Below are positions 44,993-54,403 of a stretch of 64,000 nucleotides of DNA, piece after piece (position 1 is the stretch's first letter; every line of letters starts with the position of its first letter). Source of the stretch: an uncultured Anaerolineae bacterium (GTDB taxonomy: Bacteria; Chloroflexota; Anaerolineae; Aggregatilineales; Phototrophicaceae); the NCBI GenBank assembly GCA_934216615.1, contig CAKQCB010000003.1:62001-126000 (forward strand), read 5' to 3'. Under the pieces are notes generated by a model that ran no database searches, had not been told where the DNA came from, and worked only from the letters and a program-made list of their open reading frames with translations. The position numbers were made by a program, and so were the translations under genes.

Positions 44993-44995
44993 CCA
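44978..44995. promoter_or_regulatory. Main MarR-type operator palindrome
   Basis: TGGTTGAC-AA-GTCAACCA, perfect 8-bp arms, size and form typical of MarR operators. It overlaps the -35 boxes of both divergent promoters, so binding would block marR and the flavoenzyme operon together. Confidence 0.7.
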
Positions 44996-45009
44996 TTTAT
45001 TTTTATACT
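44981..45009 (+). promoter_or_regulatory. Near-consensus promoter of marR
   Basis: TTGACA (44981-44986), 17-bp spacer, TATACT (45004-45009). The predicted +1 is 45016, which is the A of the ATG. Confidence 0.8.
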
Positions 45010-45015
45010 GTGGTT

Positions 45016-45489
45016 ATGACAAACACTGAATTTCTCTCACAAAAAATAACATGGGCGAACTACCAACGGATGCGCTTGCTTTTGGCGGGTCGGATTAGCC
45101 GTGAACTGACCCAAAAAACAGGACTTTCTGACGCAGATTTTGACATTCTCACGGCGTTGATGGAGTCACAAGCAGAATCAGTACGCGCGATTGCATTACG
45201 TTGTGGGCTGGACTGGGAAAAAAGCCGACTTTCGCACCAGCTTCGGCGGATGGAAAGTCGCGGGTTGGTCAGCCGTGAAGAATGTACGGAAGATAATCGC
45301 GGTACGGTAATCCGCCTGACCGCCAAAGGACGGAAACTCGCACAAGAGGCGACGCAATATCATCAAGAAATCGTGAACACCTACTTTTATCAAGTCCTCA
45401 CGCTTGAACAGCTCGAGGCCTTAAACCAAATCAGCGAAGCGATCCTCTCTGAATTAAACAGCGATCCGCCCCGAACCCATCAAAAATAA
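45016..45489 (+). CDS. MarR-family transcriptional regulator
   Basis: 157 residues from the ATG at 45016. Winged helix: LSDADFDILTALMES, VRAIALRCGLDWEKSRLSHQLRRMESRGLVSREECTEDNRGTVIRLTAKG. The DNR wing and dimer helices fit MarR. The start at 45016 is fixed by the promoter, since the frame extension to 44977 lies upstream of the predicted transcript start. No Shine-Dalgarno precedes it, consistent with a leaderless message. It most likely represses itself and the divergent flavoenzyme genes; the ligand is unknown. Confidence 0.93.
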   Translation: MTNTEFLSQKITWANYQRMRLLLAGRISRELTQKTGLSDADFDILTALMESQAESVRAIALRCGLDWEKSRLSHQLRRMESRGLVSREECTEDNRGTVIRLTAKGRKLAQEATQYHQEIVNTYFYQVLTLEQLEALNQISEAILSELNSDPPRTHQK

Positions 45490-45644
45490 CCCACCTCTGG
45501 CCTTATGAGGTGAGCTGCATCTCTCGTTCTCATTTGTGAAACTGTGGAATCAAGGTAAAAGTGACATGAACCTTTTTGCGTTGATTTGACGACAAACCCT
45601 ATCAAGCATAGGATGTACAGAAGCAAAATGTCACCAAAACAAAC

Positions 45645-45672
45645 AAAAAACGACCTTTTTCAGGTCGTTTTG
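45645..45672 (-). terminator. Terminator of tRNA-Gly
   Basis: Minus-strand stem AAAACGACCT/AGGTCGTTTT with short loop, ending in T6, directly after the tRNA gene. Confidence 0.9.
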
Positions 45673-45677
45673 AGGGA

Positions 45678-45750
45678 AGCGGGTAACGGGATTCGAACCC
45701 GTGACTTTTTGCTTGGGAAGCAAACGCTCTACCAACTGAGCTACACCCGC
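45678..45750 (-). tRNA. tRNA-Gly (anticodon CCC)
   Basis: Minus-strand cloverleaf: acceptor GCGGGTG/TACCCGC, D arm GCTC-AGTTGGTA-GAGC, anticodon arm TTTGC-TTCCCAA-GCAAA with anticodon CCC, T arm ACGGG-TTCGAAT-CCCGT, discriminator T as usual for Gly. CCA is not encoded. It reads GGG codons. Single gene with its own promoter and terminator. Confidence 0.97.
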
Positions 45751-45762
45751 GCTTATTTCAGA

Positions 45763-45790
45763 ATTATAAGGCGGGACGGCGGGAAGTCAA
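45763..45790 (-). promoter_or_regulatory. Promoter of tRNA-Gly
   Basis: Minus-strand TTGACT (45785-45790), 16-bp GC-rich spacer, TATAAT (45763-45768), twelve bases upstream of the mature 5' end. The GC-rich spacer is rich in CCCGCC repeats. Confidence 0.8.
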
Positions 45791-45919
45791 GTGCGACACA
45801 AAGTTTGTGCGGAATATTCTGCAAAACCGTGTAAAAATAAACCATGTTGAACGTCAGCACAGCATCTCGCCCTGAACTTGGACGCTGGCATCTGCCATTT
45901 TAAGAAAGTATGTAGAGTT

Positions 45920-46945
45920 ATGAGCTTTAAACGTTGGGTCTTGCCTCTGATTGGGGTGCTTTTTAGCGTAGGGGCAATCTATCTTGTCATGCGCGATATT
46001 GACTTCATCAAATTGGGCGAGGCATTACAAGGGGCGAAATATGGTTGGCTCATCCCCGCGTTTTTTTTAATCACACTTGGGCTTTTCTTTCGTGGTTTAC
46101 GCTGGCGTAGTTTGCTCAGCAAAAGCATCTCGCTTGAACATGCGTTTAATATTCTGAATATCGCCTATTTGCTCAACGGCATTTTGCCCCTGCGCGCAGG
46201 GGAACTAGCACGCGCTTATTTAGCGTCACAGGTGAAACCGCCTGTGCCGATGATGAGAAGTGCCAGCACGATTATCATCGAACGCTTGCTTGACCTGCTA
46301 GCGGTGCTGGTATTGATCGGCATCGTTCTGCTGGTCGCGCCGATCCCTGAAGAAGTACGTGCGCCGGCATCGTTATTTCTTCCCTTGATGATCGTGGGTT
46401 TTGCCTTCTTGATGATCCTTGCATCAAAGCCCGATTTTTCCTTAAACTTAGCCCATGCGCTAAGTCGTCGCATCCCAATTTTAGAAAGATTTCAGTTTAG
46501 CCAACTGACCATCAACTTCATTGAGGGGTTAAAACCGTTAACACAAATGCGTACGCTCATCGAGATGGTATTGTGGACAGCGGTGAGTTGGACGTTCTCA
46601 GTCATCTCAGGCTATGTCATAATGTTAGCCTTCTACGACCAAGCGGATTGGATTGCAACCTGTTTATTCACCGCCACAGCATCATTTGCCATTGCGGTGC
46701 CTGCAATTCCCGGCAATCTCGGCACGTATGAAGCCAGTATTGTTTTTGCGCTCTCAACCCTGAATTTTGACCCAGTGGTTGAAACCGCCGCCGCTTTTGC
46801 GCTCGTCGTTCATGGGCTAAACCTGTTTGCAAATATCGTCCTCGGCATTTGGGGGCTATTCCGTGAAGGGTTTTCGATCAAACAAATCTCCACGGGTGTA
46901 CGTAATATGCAGCAAAAGCAAGCTGCGGGAAGCATAGAAGCGTGA
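45920..46945 (+). CDS. Lysylphosphatidylglycerol synthase TM-domain/flippase-like protein
   Basis: 341 residues from the ATG at 45920; the open frame from 45878 adds a hydrophilic stretch unlikely to be real. About eight membrane helices. LNILNIAYLLNGILPLRAGELARAYL and the late PAIPGNLGTYEASIVFAL are the landmarks of the UPF0104/YbhN family (the membrane part of MprF). Such proteins move or sense lipids, often beside glycosyltransferases, as here. It overlaps the GT4 gene by four bases. Confidence 0.88.
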   Translation: MSFKRWVLPLIGVLFSVGAIYLVMRDIDFIKLGEALQGAKYGWLIPAFFLITLGLFFRGLRWRSLLSKSISLEHAFNILNIAYLLNGILPLRAGELARAYLASQVKPPVPMMRSASTIIIERLLDLLAVLVLIGIVLLVAPIPEEVRAPASLFLPLMIVGFAFLMILASKPDFSLNLAHALSRRIPILERFQFSQLTINFIEGLKPLTQMRTLIEMVLWTAVSWTFSVISGYVIMLAFYDQADWIATCLFTATASFAIAVPAIPGNLGTYEASIVFALSTLNFDPVVETAAAFALVVHGLNLFANIVLGIWGLFREGFSIKQISTGVRNMQQKQAAGSIEA

Positions 46946-48168
46946 CACAGACAAAAAAACTCAAAGTTCTCATCAGCTTACTTTACTACTTTCCCCACCG
47001 AACAGGATTGACCATCCACGTACAGCGGGTGGCGGAAGAATTGGTACGGCGCGGGCATGAAGTCACGGTATTAACAGCGCGTTACAAAAATGACCTTCCA
47101 CGCGACGATTTTTCCATGCACGAAGGCGTGCGCGTGGTGCGGTTGTGGGCGCCGATCCGTCTAAGTCGCGGGATGATTATGCCGATGTATCCGCTGGCTG
47201 CTCTCAAGCTCATGAAAGAACATGATGTCATCAGCATCCATACCCCGATGCTAGAAACCGCGCTGATCGCGGGCATCTCCAAATTGACCAACCGCCCCTT
47301 AATCATCACGCATCATGGTGACTTGGTCTTGCCCGATGGCTTTGCAAACCGTCTTATCCGCGAAACTATGTTTGCCATGTACAAAATCGCGGCGAAACGC
47401 GCCTCCAAAATCCTCGCTTACAGCAAGGATTACGCGGACAACTCGTATTACCTGAAGCCTTTTAAGTCCAAAGTTCAACCCGTGTATCCGCCTATTTTGA
47501 TGCCGGAGCCAAACCCCGAAAAGGTACGTCAACTGCGCGAAGCATGGTCTAAAGACGGTGGGCCGATCATCGGTTACGCGGGTCGTTTTGTGCAAGAAAA
47601 ACGCCCCGACCTGCTCATCAAAGCGCTGTCGGTCATCAATCAAACCTACCCTAATGCGCGGGTTGTCTTCTGCGGGGAATATGATATCCCTTACGAAGAT
47701 ACATGGACCCGCGAACAGCCGTTAGTCAACCAATATAAAGATCAGCTGATTTTTCTGGGGTTGAGAGAAGACCCGCAGGACATGGCGGATTTTTACGCGG
47801 CATGTGATGTCCTCGCCTTACCCAGTGACACGGAATGTTTTGCATTGGTACAGGTTGAAGCGATGTTATGTGGTACGCCTGTCGTGATGACAAACATCCC
47901 CGGCGGACGTGTGCCCGTACAAGTGACCCAAATGGGGAAACTGGCAGAAGCAGGAAATTCAGACTCGATTGGCACGGCATTGGTTGATGTCTTGCAGAAT
48001 CTAAATCACTATACGAAAACACGCCTAGAAATCATGGATATCTTTTCCTTCCCTGAAACGGTCAATCACTATGAAGCAGTGATGTTAGAAGCCGTGAATC
48101 ATAACCGTCCAACCTCGCAGGGGCAGTTACCGATCCCTGAACCCGCACCACAAAGGAACACGAAATGA
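46942..48168 (+). CDS. Glycosyltransferase family 4
   Basis: 408 residues, GTG start overlapping the previous stop (GTGA). GT-B fold: N-terminal acceptor domain with YYFPHRTGLTIHVQRVAEELVRRGHEVTVLT; C-terminal donor domain with IIGYAGRFVQEKRPDLLIKAL and the E-x7-E motif in DTECFALVQVEAMLCGTPVV. A retaining sugar transferase acting on the cytoplasmic side, likely on a lipid acceptor. Part of a four-gene overlapping operon. Confidence 0.92.
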   Translation: MTQTKKLKVLISLLYYFPHRTGLTIHVQRVAEELVRRGHEVTVLTARYKNDLPRDDFSMHEGVRVVRLWAPIRLSRGMIMPMYPLAALKLMKEHDVISIHTPMLETALIAGISKLTNRPLIITHHGDLVLPDGFANRLIRETMFAMYKIAAKRASKILAYSKDYADNSYYLKPFKSKVQPVYPPILMPEPNPEKVRQLREAWSKDGGPIIGYAGRFVQEKRPDLLIKALSVINQTYPNARVVFCGEYDIPYEDTWTREQPLVNQYKDQLIFLGLREDPQDMADFYAACDVLALPSDTECFALVQVEAMLCGTPVVMTNIPGGRVPVQVTQMGKLAEAGNSDSIGTALVDVLQNLNHYTKTRLEIMDIFSFPETVNHYEAVMLEAVNHNRPTSQGQLPIPEPAPQRNTK

Positions 48169-49052
48169 GCGGAAGCACGTATAATCCGACATTTAAAAAC
48201 CCACGCCTTACGCAAGAAGTCATCGCCGAGTTGACAAAAAACGAAGCAGATATGGCCTTCAAAAAACGGGCAGCGACCATTTTTGAATGGGTTGACCCCA
48301 CCGACGATATGGTGATTTTGGATATCCCCTGCGGGCGTGGTTTCTACTTGAATATGTTTCGCAGAGTGTGCGAAGCGCGCTTGTACGGTGCGGAGCTTGA
48401 ATTTGATGTGATCCTCAAAGCACAGCACAACGTCGGTCACATGTCGGACATTCTGTTGCAGTGTGCGAATATTTATCACATGCCCTACCCCGACAATAGT
48501 TTTGATGCGGTCATCCTCTCTGAAATCCTTGAGCATGTGGACGATGATACCCGCGCCTTGAAAGAAGCCTACCGCGTCTTAAAACCCGGGGGCGTGGTCG
48601 CGATCACCGTCCCCAATGCCAACTACCCCTTCATCTGGGACCCGCTCAACAAAACGCTCGAAACACTTTTTAAGACCCACATTCAAAAAGGGATGTTCGC
48701 GGGCATTTGGGCCAATCATGTACGGCTTTATGAGCGTGATCAACTGCGCAAGGCGGTATTAAGTGCCGGTTTTAGCGTCGAAGAAGAACGATCCTTTACG
48801 CATTATTCCTTCCCTTTCATTCATAATTTAGTTTATGGCATCGGCATGCCATTGTTAGAATCGGGAAAAATGCCCAGCTCGATGGCCACCGCGGCAGACC
48901 GAACCAAGCCACAAGAAAATAATGGCAGTTTATTAAACCCAATCAACTTGGGGGTCAAAGTATTCAATTATTTCGACCGTAAAAACGTGATGAATGAACC
49001 GCCTGAACGGTCAACGGTCAATTTGGCAATCAAAGGACGTAAACCGTTGTGA
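48165..49052 (+). CDS. Class I SAM-dependent methyltransferase
   Basis: 295 residues, 4-bp overlap with the GT4 gene. Methyltransferase_11-type: motif I MVILDIPCGRGFYLNMF, acidic end VYGAELEFDV replaced by ARLYGAELEF, DAVILSEILEHVDDD, YRVLKPGGVVAITVPN. The C-terminal part has the SAM-MT extension seen in lipid or sugar methyltransferases. Acceptor unknown; context suggests a glycan or glycolipid. Confidence 0.9.
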   Translation: MSGSTYNPTFKNPRLTQEVIAELTKNEADMAFKKRAATIFEWVDPTDDMVILDIPCGRGFYLNMFRRVCEARLYGAELEFDVILKAQHNVGHMSDILLQCANIYHMPYPDNSFDAVILSEILEHVDDDTRALKEAYRVLKPGGVVAITVPNANYPFIWDPLNKTLETLFKTHIQKGMFAGIWANHVRLYERDQLRKAVLSAGFSVEEERSFTHYSFPFIHNLVYGIGMPLLESGKMPSSMATAADRTKPQENNGSLLNPINLGVKVFNYFDRKNVMNEPPERSTVNLAIKGRKPL

Positions 49053-51574
49053 TGAATGACGAACATCCACAAGAAACTTTTACAACGCCAGAATCACCCA
49101 GCAGCGAAACGGAAACAGTCACCCAACCGATCCCTGTAGAAGAAACGCGCTTTGAAGATTTAACCCTCGCGGCGGCGTTCTCTCAGTTTGTGCGCAGACC
49201 ACGCGCAACTTACCAAAACTTCGTCAGCGTTTTGACCCACAAAGAAACGAAACCCATTTTGGAAACAACCACTGTCGCGTCAGTGGTTGAAGAACCGATT
49301 GTGTTGATGGAAACGTCTGAATTTCCACCTGAACGCAATCTTTCATTTGCCTTGCCGACACGACGCTGGTTTGAAAGTATCTTGCTCGTCTTACGCCTGT
49401 TCGCATTTGGGATTGCGACGTATGGTGTCGCCAGTATGCACCGCTCGCTCAACCCTTCTGAGGAAAACGGCCTCAATGTCGGCATGCCGATTGTGGTGCT
49501 TGGGATCATCTTTTGGATCGTCGCTGAAGTCGCTTACACCTTTCTATGGCGCAAGCGGACTATCGAAACGTGGCGTGAATGGAGCGAAGCCCCTCAAGAA
49601 ACGGACACTGAAAAAACGTCTAATCTCGTTCAAAGGGTTGGGTTTCTCATCGTTGCGGGTTTAGCTGCGGTCTTCACTATGACAGGGTCGCAGAATAACC
49701 AATTTACGATCATTGGCGTGATCGCGTGGGTTTTGTGCATCGGCGCGTTATTTTATGCCTTTATGCCTCCTCAATGGTCATTCATCAACGCGCTGAAACG
49801 TACGCTCGAAAAATTCAAACCCAGTTGGGTGATGGTCACACTGCTCATCATCATGGCGGTGGGGGCGATCTTCCGCTTATATAACTTAGATGCCGCCCCG
49901 CGCGATATGACCAGCGATCATGTGGAGATGCTCCTCGACGTCGATACAATCCTTTTTCACGATGTACGCAATATCTTTTTTGCGAATAACGGTGGTCGAG
50001 AAGCCTTACAATTTTATTTGTACGCCATTTTCACGCAGATATTCACGCCCAATGTAAGTTTTGAATCACTCAAAATACTGAACATCCTCGAAGGGGTGCT
50101 CACCATTCCAGTGATGTATTGGTTCGGCCGCGAGATGATTGGGCGTAAAGATAAACGACTGGGCACGTTTGTAGGCTTGGTTTTAGCCTTGATGGTCGCG
50201 GTCAGTTATTGGCATGTCACGATCAGCCGTTTAGGTGAACGGATCATCTTAACGCCGTTGACCGTCGCGCTGATCTTCATCTTCTTCTCGCGGGCGCTCC
50301 GCTACCGCCGACGCATCGACTTTATTCTCACCGGGTTGATCCTCGGCATTGGGCTGTACACTTATCAAGTCATTCGCATGGTGCCCCTTGCGCTTGCAAT
50401 CATGATGTTCTTCTCGTTATTTGCCAACCCCACAGAGGCAAAACCCGAAAACCGAGGCCGTTCCAAACTCATCATCAATCACATCATTTTGGTGGTGATG
50501 GCGTTCGCCGTCTTCTTGCCTCTATTTCAATTCACGCTCGACTACCCCGAAGACTTTTGGCGACGCACATCCAGCCGTATTTTTGGCGAAGATTTAGTAC
50601 AAGTCATTGATGAGAGCGGAAATACAATTCTCGTCGAGCCAGACCTGAATGCGCGTATTGCCGAACTCACCGACATCATTCCCACCTTTTTGAATAATGT
50701 ACGGCGTGCGCTCTTGATGTATTCATGGGCGGGGGATGTCGCATGGTGGCAAAGTGCGCCTAACAGTCCTTCATTTGATTACATTACGGCAGGGCTTTCG
50801 TTCTTAGGCGCTGTACTTCTACTCTTTCGTATCCTTCGCAAAGGCGACATCGTCGATTTTATGGTGCCTGTCGCTTTCTTGGTGCTGATATTACCGTCGG
50901 CGCTGTCGATCTCATTTCCCAATGAAAACCCTAGCGCCACACGGATGAGTGGGACGATGCCTTTTGCCTATCTTGCGTCCGCCTTAGCGCTGGCTGTGAT
51001 TGGCGTACAAGTCATTCGTATCTTTGGCAAACGATGGGGTCGCTCGATCATGATCGTTGCGATTGTCGTGCTTTCATTCTTCAGTTTGCGTCAAAATTGG
51101 GACACGTATTTCACGGTCTACGGGCCGATGTATGCGTTCAGCTCGCCCCCTTATACCGATGTTGCCGAAGTCGCAACAGAATTTATGCGCCTGAACAACG
51201 CCAAGATTGGGAATGTTTTCATCATCTCATATCCTTATTGGCTGGATCATCGCGCTTTCGGCTACCAAGCGGGGTATCCTCAATTCCAAAATACCGTACC
51301 GGAATTGAAGGATTTTTCAGACGTCGTCAACACTGCACTGAATGCCCCCGGGGACTATAATTTTAACCCGAACGCCCCGCTGTTGATCTTCTTCCACGTA
51401 GAGGATACGGCGGCACAAACATTGCTGGAAAATGCCCTGCCCGATGGAAGTTGGCAAATAGTAGAAAGTTTCATTTCGGCAGATCGGTTTCATGTTTACA
51501 CAGCACCCCCGATTGGCAGTGAAAACATGGAACGCTTCTTAGAAGCGATCCAACCCCCTGAACCCCAAGGCTAG
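49052..51574 (+). CDS. GT39-like (PMT_2) membrane glycosyltransferase
   Basis: 840 residues from the ATG at 49052 (a GTG one codon earlier is possible). The first 100 residues are hydrophilic and acidic. Two or more helix groups (about 105-260), then the GT-C core: LDAAPRDMTSDHVEMLLDV provides the loop acids, followed by FYLYAIF, SRLGERIILTPL and further helices to about 640; the rest is soluble. Likely transfers a sugar from a polyprenyl phosphate. Last gene of the flippase-GT4-methyltransferase operon, followed by a strong terminator. Confidence 0.82.
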   Translation: MNDEHPQETFTTPESPSSETETVTQPIPVEETRFEDLTLAAAFSQFVRRPRATYQNFVSVLTHKETKPILETTTVASVVEEPIVLMETSEFPPERNLSFALPTRRWFESILLVLRLFAFGIATYGVASMHRSLNPSEENGLNVGMPIVVLGIIFWIVAEVAYTFLWRKRTIETWREWSEAPQETDTEKTSNLVQRVGFLIVAGLAAVFTMTGSQNNQFTIIGVIAWVLCIGALFYAFMPPQWSFINALKRTLEKFKPSWVMVTLLIIMAVGAIFRLYNLDAAPRDMTSDHVEMLLDVDTILFHDVRNIFFANNGGREALQFYLYAIFTQIFTPNVSFESLKILNILEGVLTIPVMYWFGREMIGRKDKRLGTFVGLVLALMVAVSYWHVTISRLGERIILTPLTVALIFIFFSRALRYRRRIDFILTGLILGIGLYTYQVIRMVPLALAIMMFFSLFANPTEAKPENRGRSKLIINHIILVVMAFAVFLPLFQFTLDYPEDFWRRTSSRIFGEDLVQVIDESGNTILVEPDLNARIAELTDIIPTFLNNVRRALLMYSWAGDVAWWQSAPNSPSFDYITAGLSFLGAVLLLFRILRKGDIVDFMVPVAFLVLILPSALSISFPNENPSATRMSGTMPFAYLASALALAVIGVQVIRIFGKRWGRSIMIVAIVVLSFFSLRQNWDTYFTVYGPMYAFSSPPYTDVAEVATEFMRLNNAKIGNVFIISYPYWLDHRAFGYQAGYPQFQNTVPELKDFSDVVNTALNAPGDYNFNPNAPLLIFFHVEDTAAQTLLENALPDGSWQIVESFISADRFHVYTAPPIGSENMERFLEAIQPPEPQG

Positions 51575-51582
51575 TGAACCCT

Positions 51583-51624
51583 AAAAAAAGCGCGTTTCTT
51601 GTAACAAGAAACGCGCTTTTTTTT
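51583..51624. terminator. Bidirectional terminator, GT39-like gene / gyrA
   Basis: Stem AAAAAGCGCGTTTCTTG/CAAGAAACGCGCTTTTT with a 3-base loop, A7 before and T8 after, between convergent genes. One of the strongest hairpins in the window. Confidence 0.95.
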
Positions 51625-51642
51625 GTATGCTCTAACTTGTTT

Positions 51643-54186
51643 TTAATTGTCTGATGGAGAGGTCGGTTCTACAGCCACCGCGTTTTCCGTTGGAGGTACG
51701 TCCTCGTCAGAAAGGCCATTCCCGTTGACAGAGTCTTCCAACACGTCAGGCGAACCGCTCATGACAGCAATCGCAACGACATAATCTTTACGGGTAAGGT
51801 CCATCAAACGAACCCCTTGCGTATTACGACCTGTTTCGCGAATCTCATCTAAGCGGGTGCGCAAGACCACACCTTGGCGGGTAATGATCAAGATATCTTC
51901 TTGAGAGTTGATACAGCGCATCGACACAATTTGACCCGTACGGCTGTTGCGGGATAACGTACGCACCCCAGAACCATAGCGCCCTTGAGCGTTGTAATCG
52001 CTGATGGGTGTACGCTTGCCATAGCCGAATTTCGTCACGACCAAAACGTGAGAGTCTTCCGCATCGACCACATCCATCCCTGCTACTTGATCGTTCTCGT
52101 TCAAGCGGACAGAACGGACGCCAGTGGCTCCACGTCCCATGACACGAACCGTGTTTTCATGGAAACGAATACTTTGACCGTCTTCAGTCACCACGATGAT
52201 GTCTTGATCACCGTCGGTGTATTTCGCCCATTGTAAGAGGTCATTGTCATCTAAACTCATCGCGATCAAACCGCTGGAGCGGACAGCTTCAAATTCTTCC
52301 AAATGCACCCGTTTGATTCGCCCCTGTTTCGTCGCCAAGACAAAATAGCCCTGACGGTCAAAGGAAGGTACAGGCACAATGGCGGTAATGCGTTCATCCG
52401 ACTGAAGCGCCAGCACATTCAAGATCAACACGCCTTTACCATTACGTCCTGCTTCGGGGATGGCATATGCGCGTTCGCTGTAGACTTTGCCTTTGTCCGT
52501 GAAGAACAGAAGGGTGTCTAAGCTGTTGGCGGCGACCATATCGTACAGATCATCTTCTTCTTTGGTCACCATGCCAATCACGCCCTTGCCACCACGATGC
52601 TGTGTGCGGTAAGCCGTTGCAGGCACGCGCTTGATGTAACCGTTTTGAGTCAGCAGGACGACCACTTCTTCATCGCGCACAAGGTCAGCTTCGTTGAATT
52701 CAGTCGTGACACCATACACCACATTCGTACGGCGGTTATCTAAATAGGTGGTCGCGACATCGACAATATCAGCACGGATGATCGCTAAAATTTCAGCGGG
52801 TGATTCCAACAGACCTTCAAGATAGGTGATGCGGGTCATCACTTCGTTGAATTCGTTTTGGAGCTTCATTTGTTCCAAAGCGGCCAAACGACGTAACTGC
52901 ATTTCTAAAATCGCGTTGGATTGGGCTTCGGAAAGCTCAAAACGGTTGATTAACTCGTTACGCGCCGAATCGACATCTTCAGCCGAACGAATGGTTTGAA
53001 TAATCGCATCAAGGCTGGAAAGCGCCTTTAACAGCCCTTCCAAGATGTGCGCACGGGCACGACGACGATCCAATTCGTATTCGGCACGGCGGACGATGAC
53101 TTCATAACGATGCTCAACCCAAATTTGAAGCATGCGCTTCAAGCTGAGTGTGCGCGGTTCACCATTCACCAACGCCAGCATTTGAATGCTATAGGTGCTT
53201 TGTAACTGGGTATATTTGTACAGTTGGTTCAGAACTTTGGTTGGTTGTGCGCCGTACTTCAGTTCTACCACTAAGCGCATCCCGTGACGGTCACTCTCAT
53301 CGCGCAAGTCGGACACATGGCTTAAGCGACCTTCGCGCACCAGCGCCACAATCCGCTCGATGATCGAGGTTTTGCTAATTTGATACGGAATTTCCGAAAA
53401 GACCAAGCGATAACGGTCGTTTTTACTTTCTTCGACTTCACCCTTAGCGCGGATCACCACACGACCGCGCCCTGTCGCATAGGCTTCTTTCAATTCATCA
53501 TTGGCGACGACCAGCGCCCCTGTTGGGAAGTCCGGCCCTTTGACAAACTGCATCAAATCATCCACCGTCACATCGTCGATGTTGTCCCAATGATCGATCA
53601 GATGACAAATCGCATTTGCAAGCTCATTTAAGTTGTGAGGTGGAATATTCGTCGCCATCCCCACCGCGATACCGCTTGCACCGTTTAACAGCATATTGGG
53701 CAACCGAGCCGGCAGAACACGAGGTTCCCGCTGGGTTCCGTCATAGTTATCGCCAAAATCGACCGTGTTCATGTCGATATCGACGATCATTTCTTCAGCA
53801 AGTTTAGAGAGACGCGCTTCGGTATAACGCATCGCCGCTGGCATATCACCATCGACACTACCGAAGTTGCCTTGCCCATCGACTAAGGGATAGCGCAAAG
53901 AGAAATCTTGCGCCATACGTGCCATTGCATCATAAACAGCGCTATCACCATGCGGGTGATATTTCCCTAAAACTTCACCCACAATACGCGCACTTTTCTT
54001 ATACTGCGTGTTGGCGCGAATCCCCATGTCATACATCGCAAACAAAATGCGTCGATGAACAGGCTTCAACCCATCGCGAGCATCGGGAAGTGCGCGGGCG
54101 ACGATTACGCTCATCGCATAATCTAAAAAGCTCCCACGCATTTCTTCATTAATGTTAATGGGGCGGACATGACCGATAGAATCCAT
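51643..54186 (-). CDS. gyrA: DNA gyrase subunit A
   Basis: 847 residues. Catalytic Y121 in [12 protein letters not shown]; quinolone-determining region [18 protein letters not shown] with S82 and D86, the sensitive-type residues. C-terminal beta-pinwheel includes the GyrA box QHRGGKG, which distinguishes gyrase from topoisomerase IV ParC. A short acidic tail ends the protein. Shine-Dalgarno AAGGTGG. gyrB is not in the window, so the genes are not adjacent here. Confidence 0.97.
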   Translation of the reverse strand: MDSIGHVRPININEEMRGSFLDYAMSVIVARALPDARDGLKPVHRRILFAMYDMGIRANTQYKKSARIVGEVLGKYHPHGDSAVYDAMARMAQDFSLRYPLVDGQGNFGSVDGDMPAAMRYTEARLSKLAEEMIVDIDMNTVDFGDNYDGTQREPRVLPARLPNMLLNGASGIAVGMATNIPPHNLNELANAICHLIDHWDNIDDVTVDDLMQFVKGPDFPTGALVVANDELKEAYATGRGRVVIRAKGEVEESKNDRYRLVFSEIPYQISKTSIIERIVALVREGRLSHVSDLRDESDRHGMRLVVELKYGAQPTKVLNQLYKYTQLQSTYSIQMLALVNGEPRTLSLKRMLQIWVEHRYEVIVRRAEYELDRRRARAHILEGLLKALSSLDAIIQTIRSAEDVDSARNELINRFELSEAQSNAILEMQLRRLAALEQMKLQNEFNEVMTRITYLEGLLESPAEILAIIRADIVDVATTYLDNRRTNVVYGVTTEFNEADLVRDEEVVVLLTQNGYIKRVPATAYRTQHRGGKGVIGMVTKEEDDLYDMVAANSLDTLLFFTDKGKVYSERAYAIPEAGRNGKGVLILNVLALQSDERITAIVPVPSFDRQGYFVLATKQGRIKRVHLEEFEAVRSSGLIAMSLDDNDLLQWAKYTDGDQDIIVVTEDGQSIRFHENTVRVMGRGATGVRSVRLNENDQVAGMDVVDAEDSHVLVVTKFGYGKRTPISDYNAQGRYGSGVRTLSRNSRTGQIVSMRCINSQEDILIITRQGVVLRTRLDEIRETGRNTQGVRLMDLTRKDYVVAIAVMSGSPDVLEDSVNGNGLSDEDVPPTENAVAVEPTSPSDN

Positions 54187-54403
54187 GTGAGATTGCCACC
54201 TTCATAGAAAAAACGTATTTATTAATTATAGGTTATAAACGTTAAAAAAGCGAGGCTGATAAGCGAATGTAATATGCGAATTAATAAGGATAAATATGGA
54301 CTTAAAACCTTCGCTTGCGATCTTCTTGTGAGTCAGGTAAAACGAGTTAAGATTTGATGGAGATTCTATAGAGACCTCATCAAAATATTCTTTTGGAGAT
54401 GGA

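Noticed and set aside
45491..45512. Hairpin CACCTC/GAGGTG after marR as a terminator
   Set aside because: Only a 6-bp stem and no following T-run; 45490-45644 shows nothing else that can be supported.
45586..45834. Plus-strand open frame of 82 codons with GNGIRTRDFLLGKQ
   Set aside because: This is the antisense of tRNA-Gly and its promoter and terminator; such translations are a well-known artefact.
51643..54403. Chromosome origin near gyrA
   Set aside because: No dnaA, gyrB, recF or DnaA-box cluster is seen.
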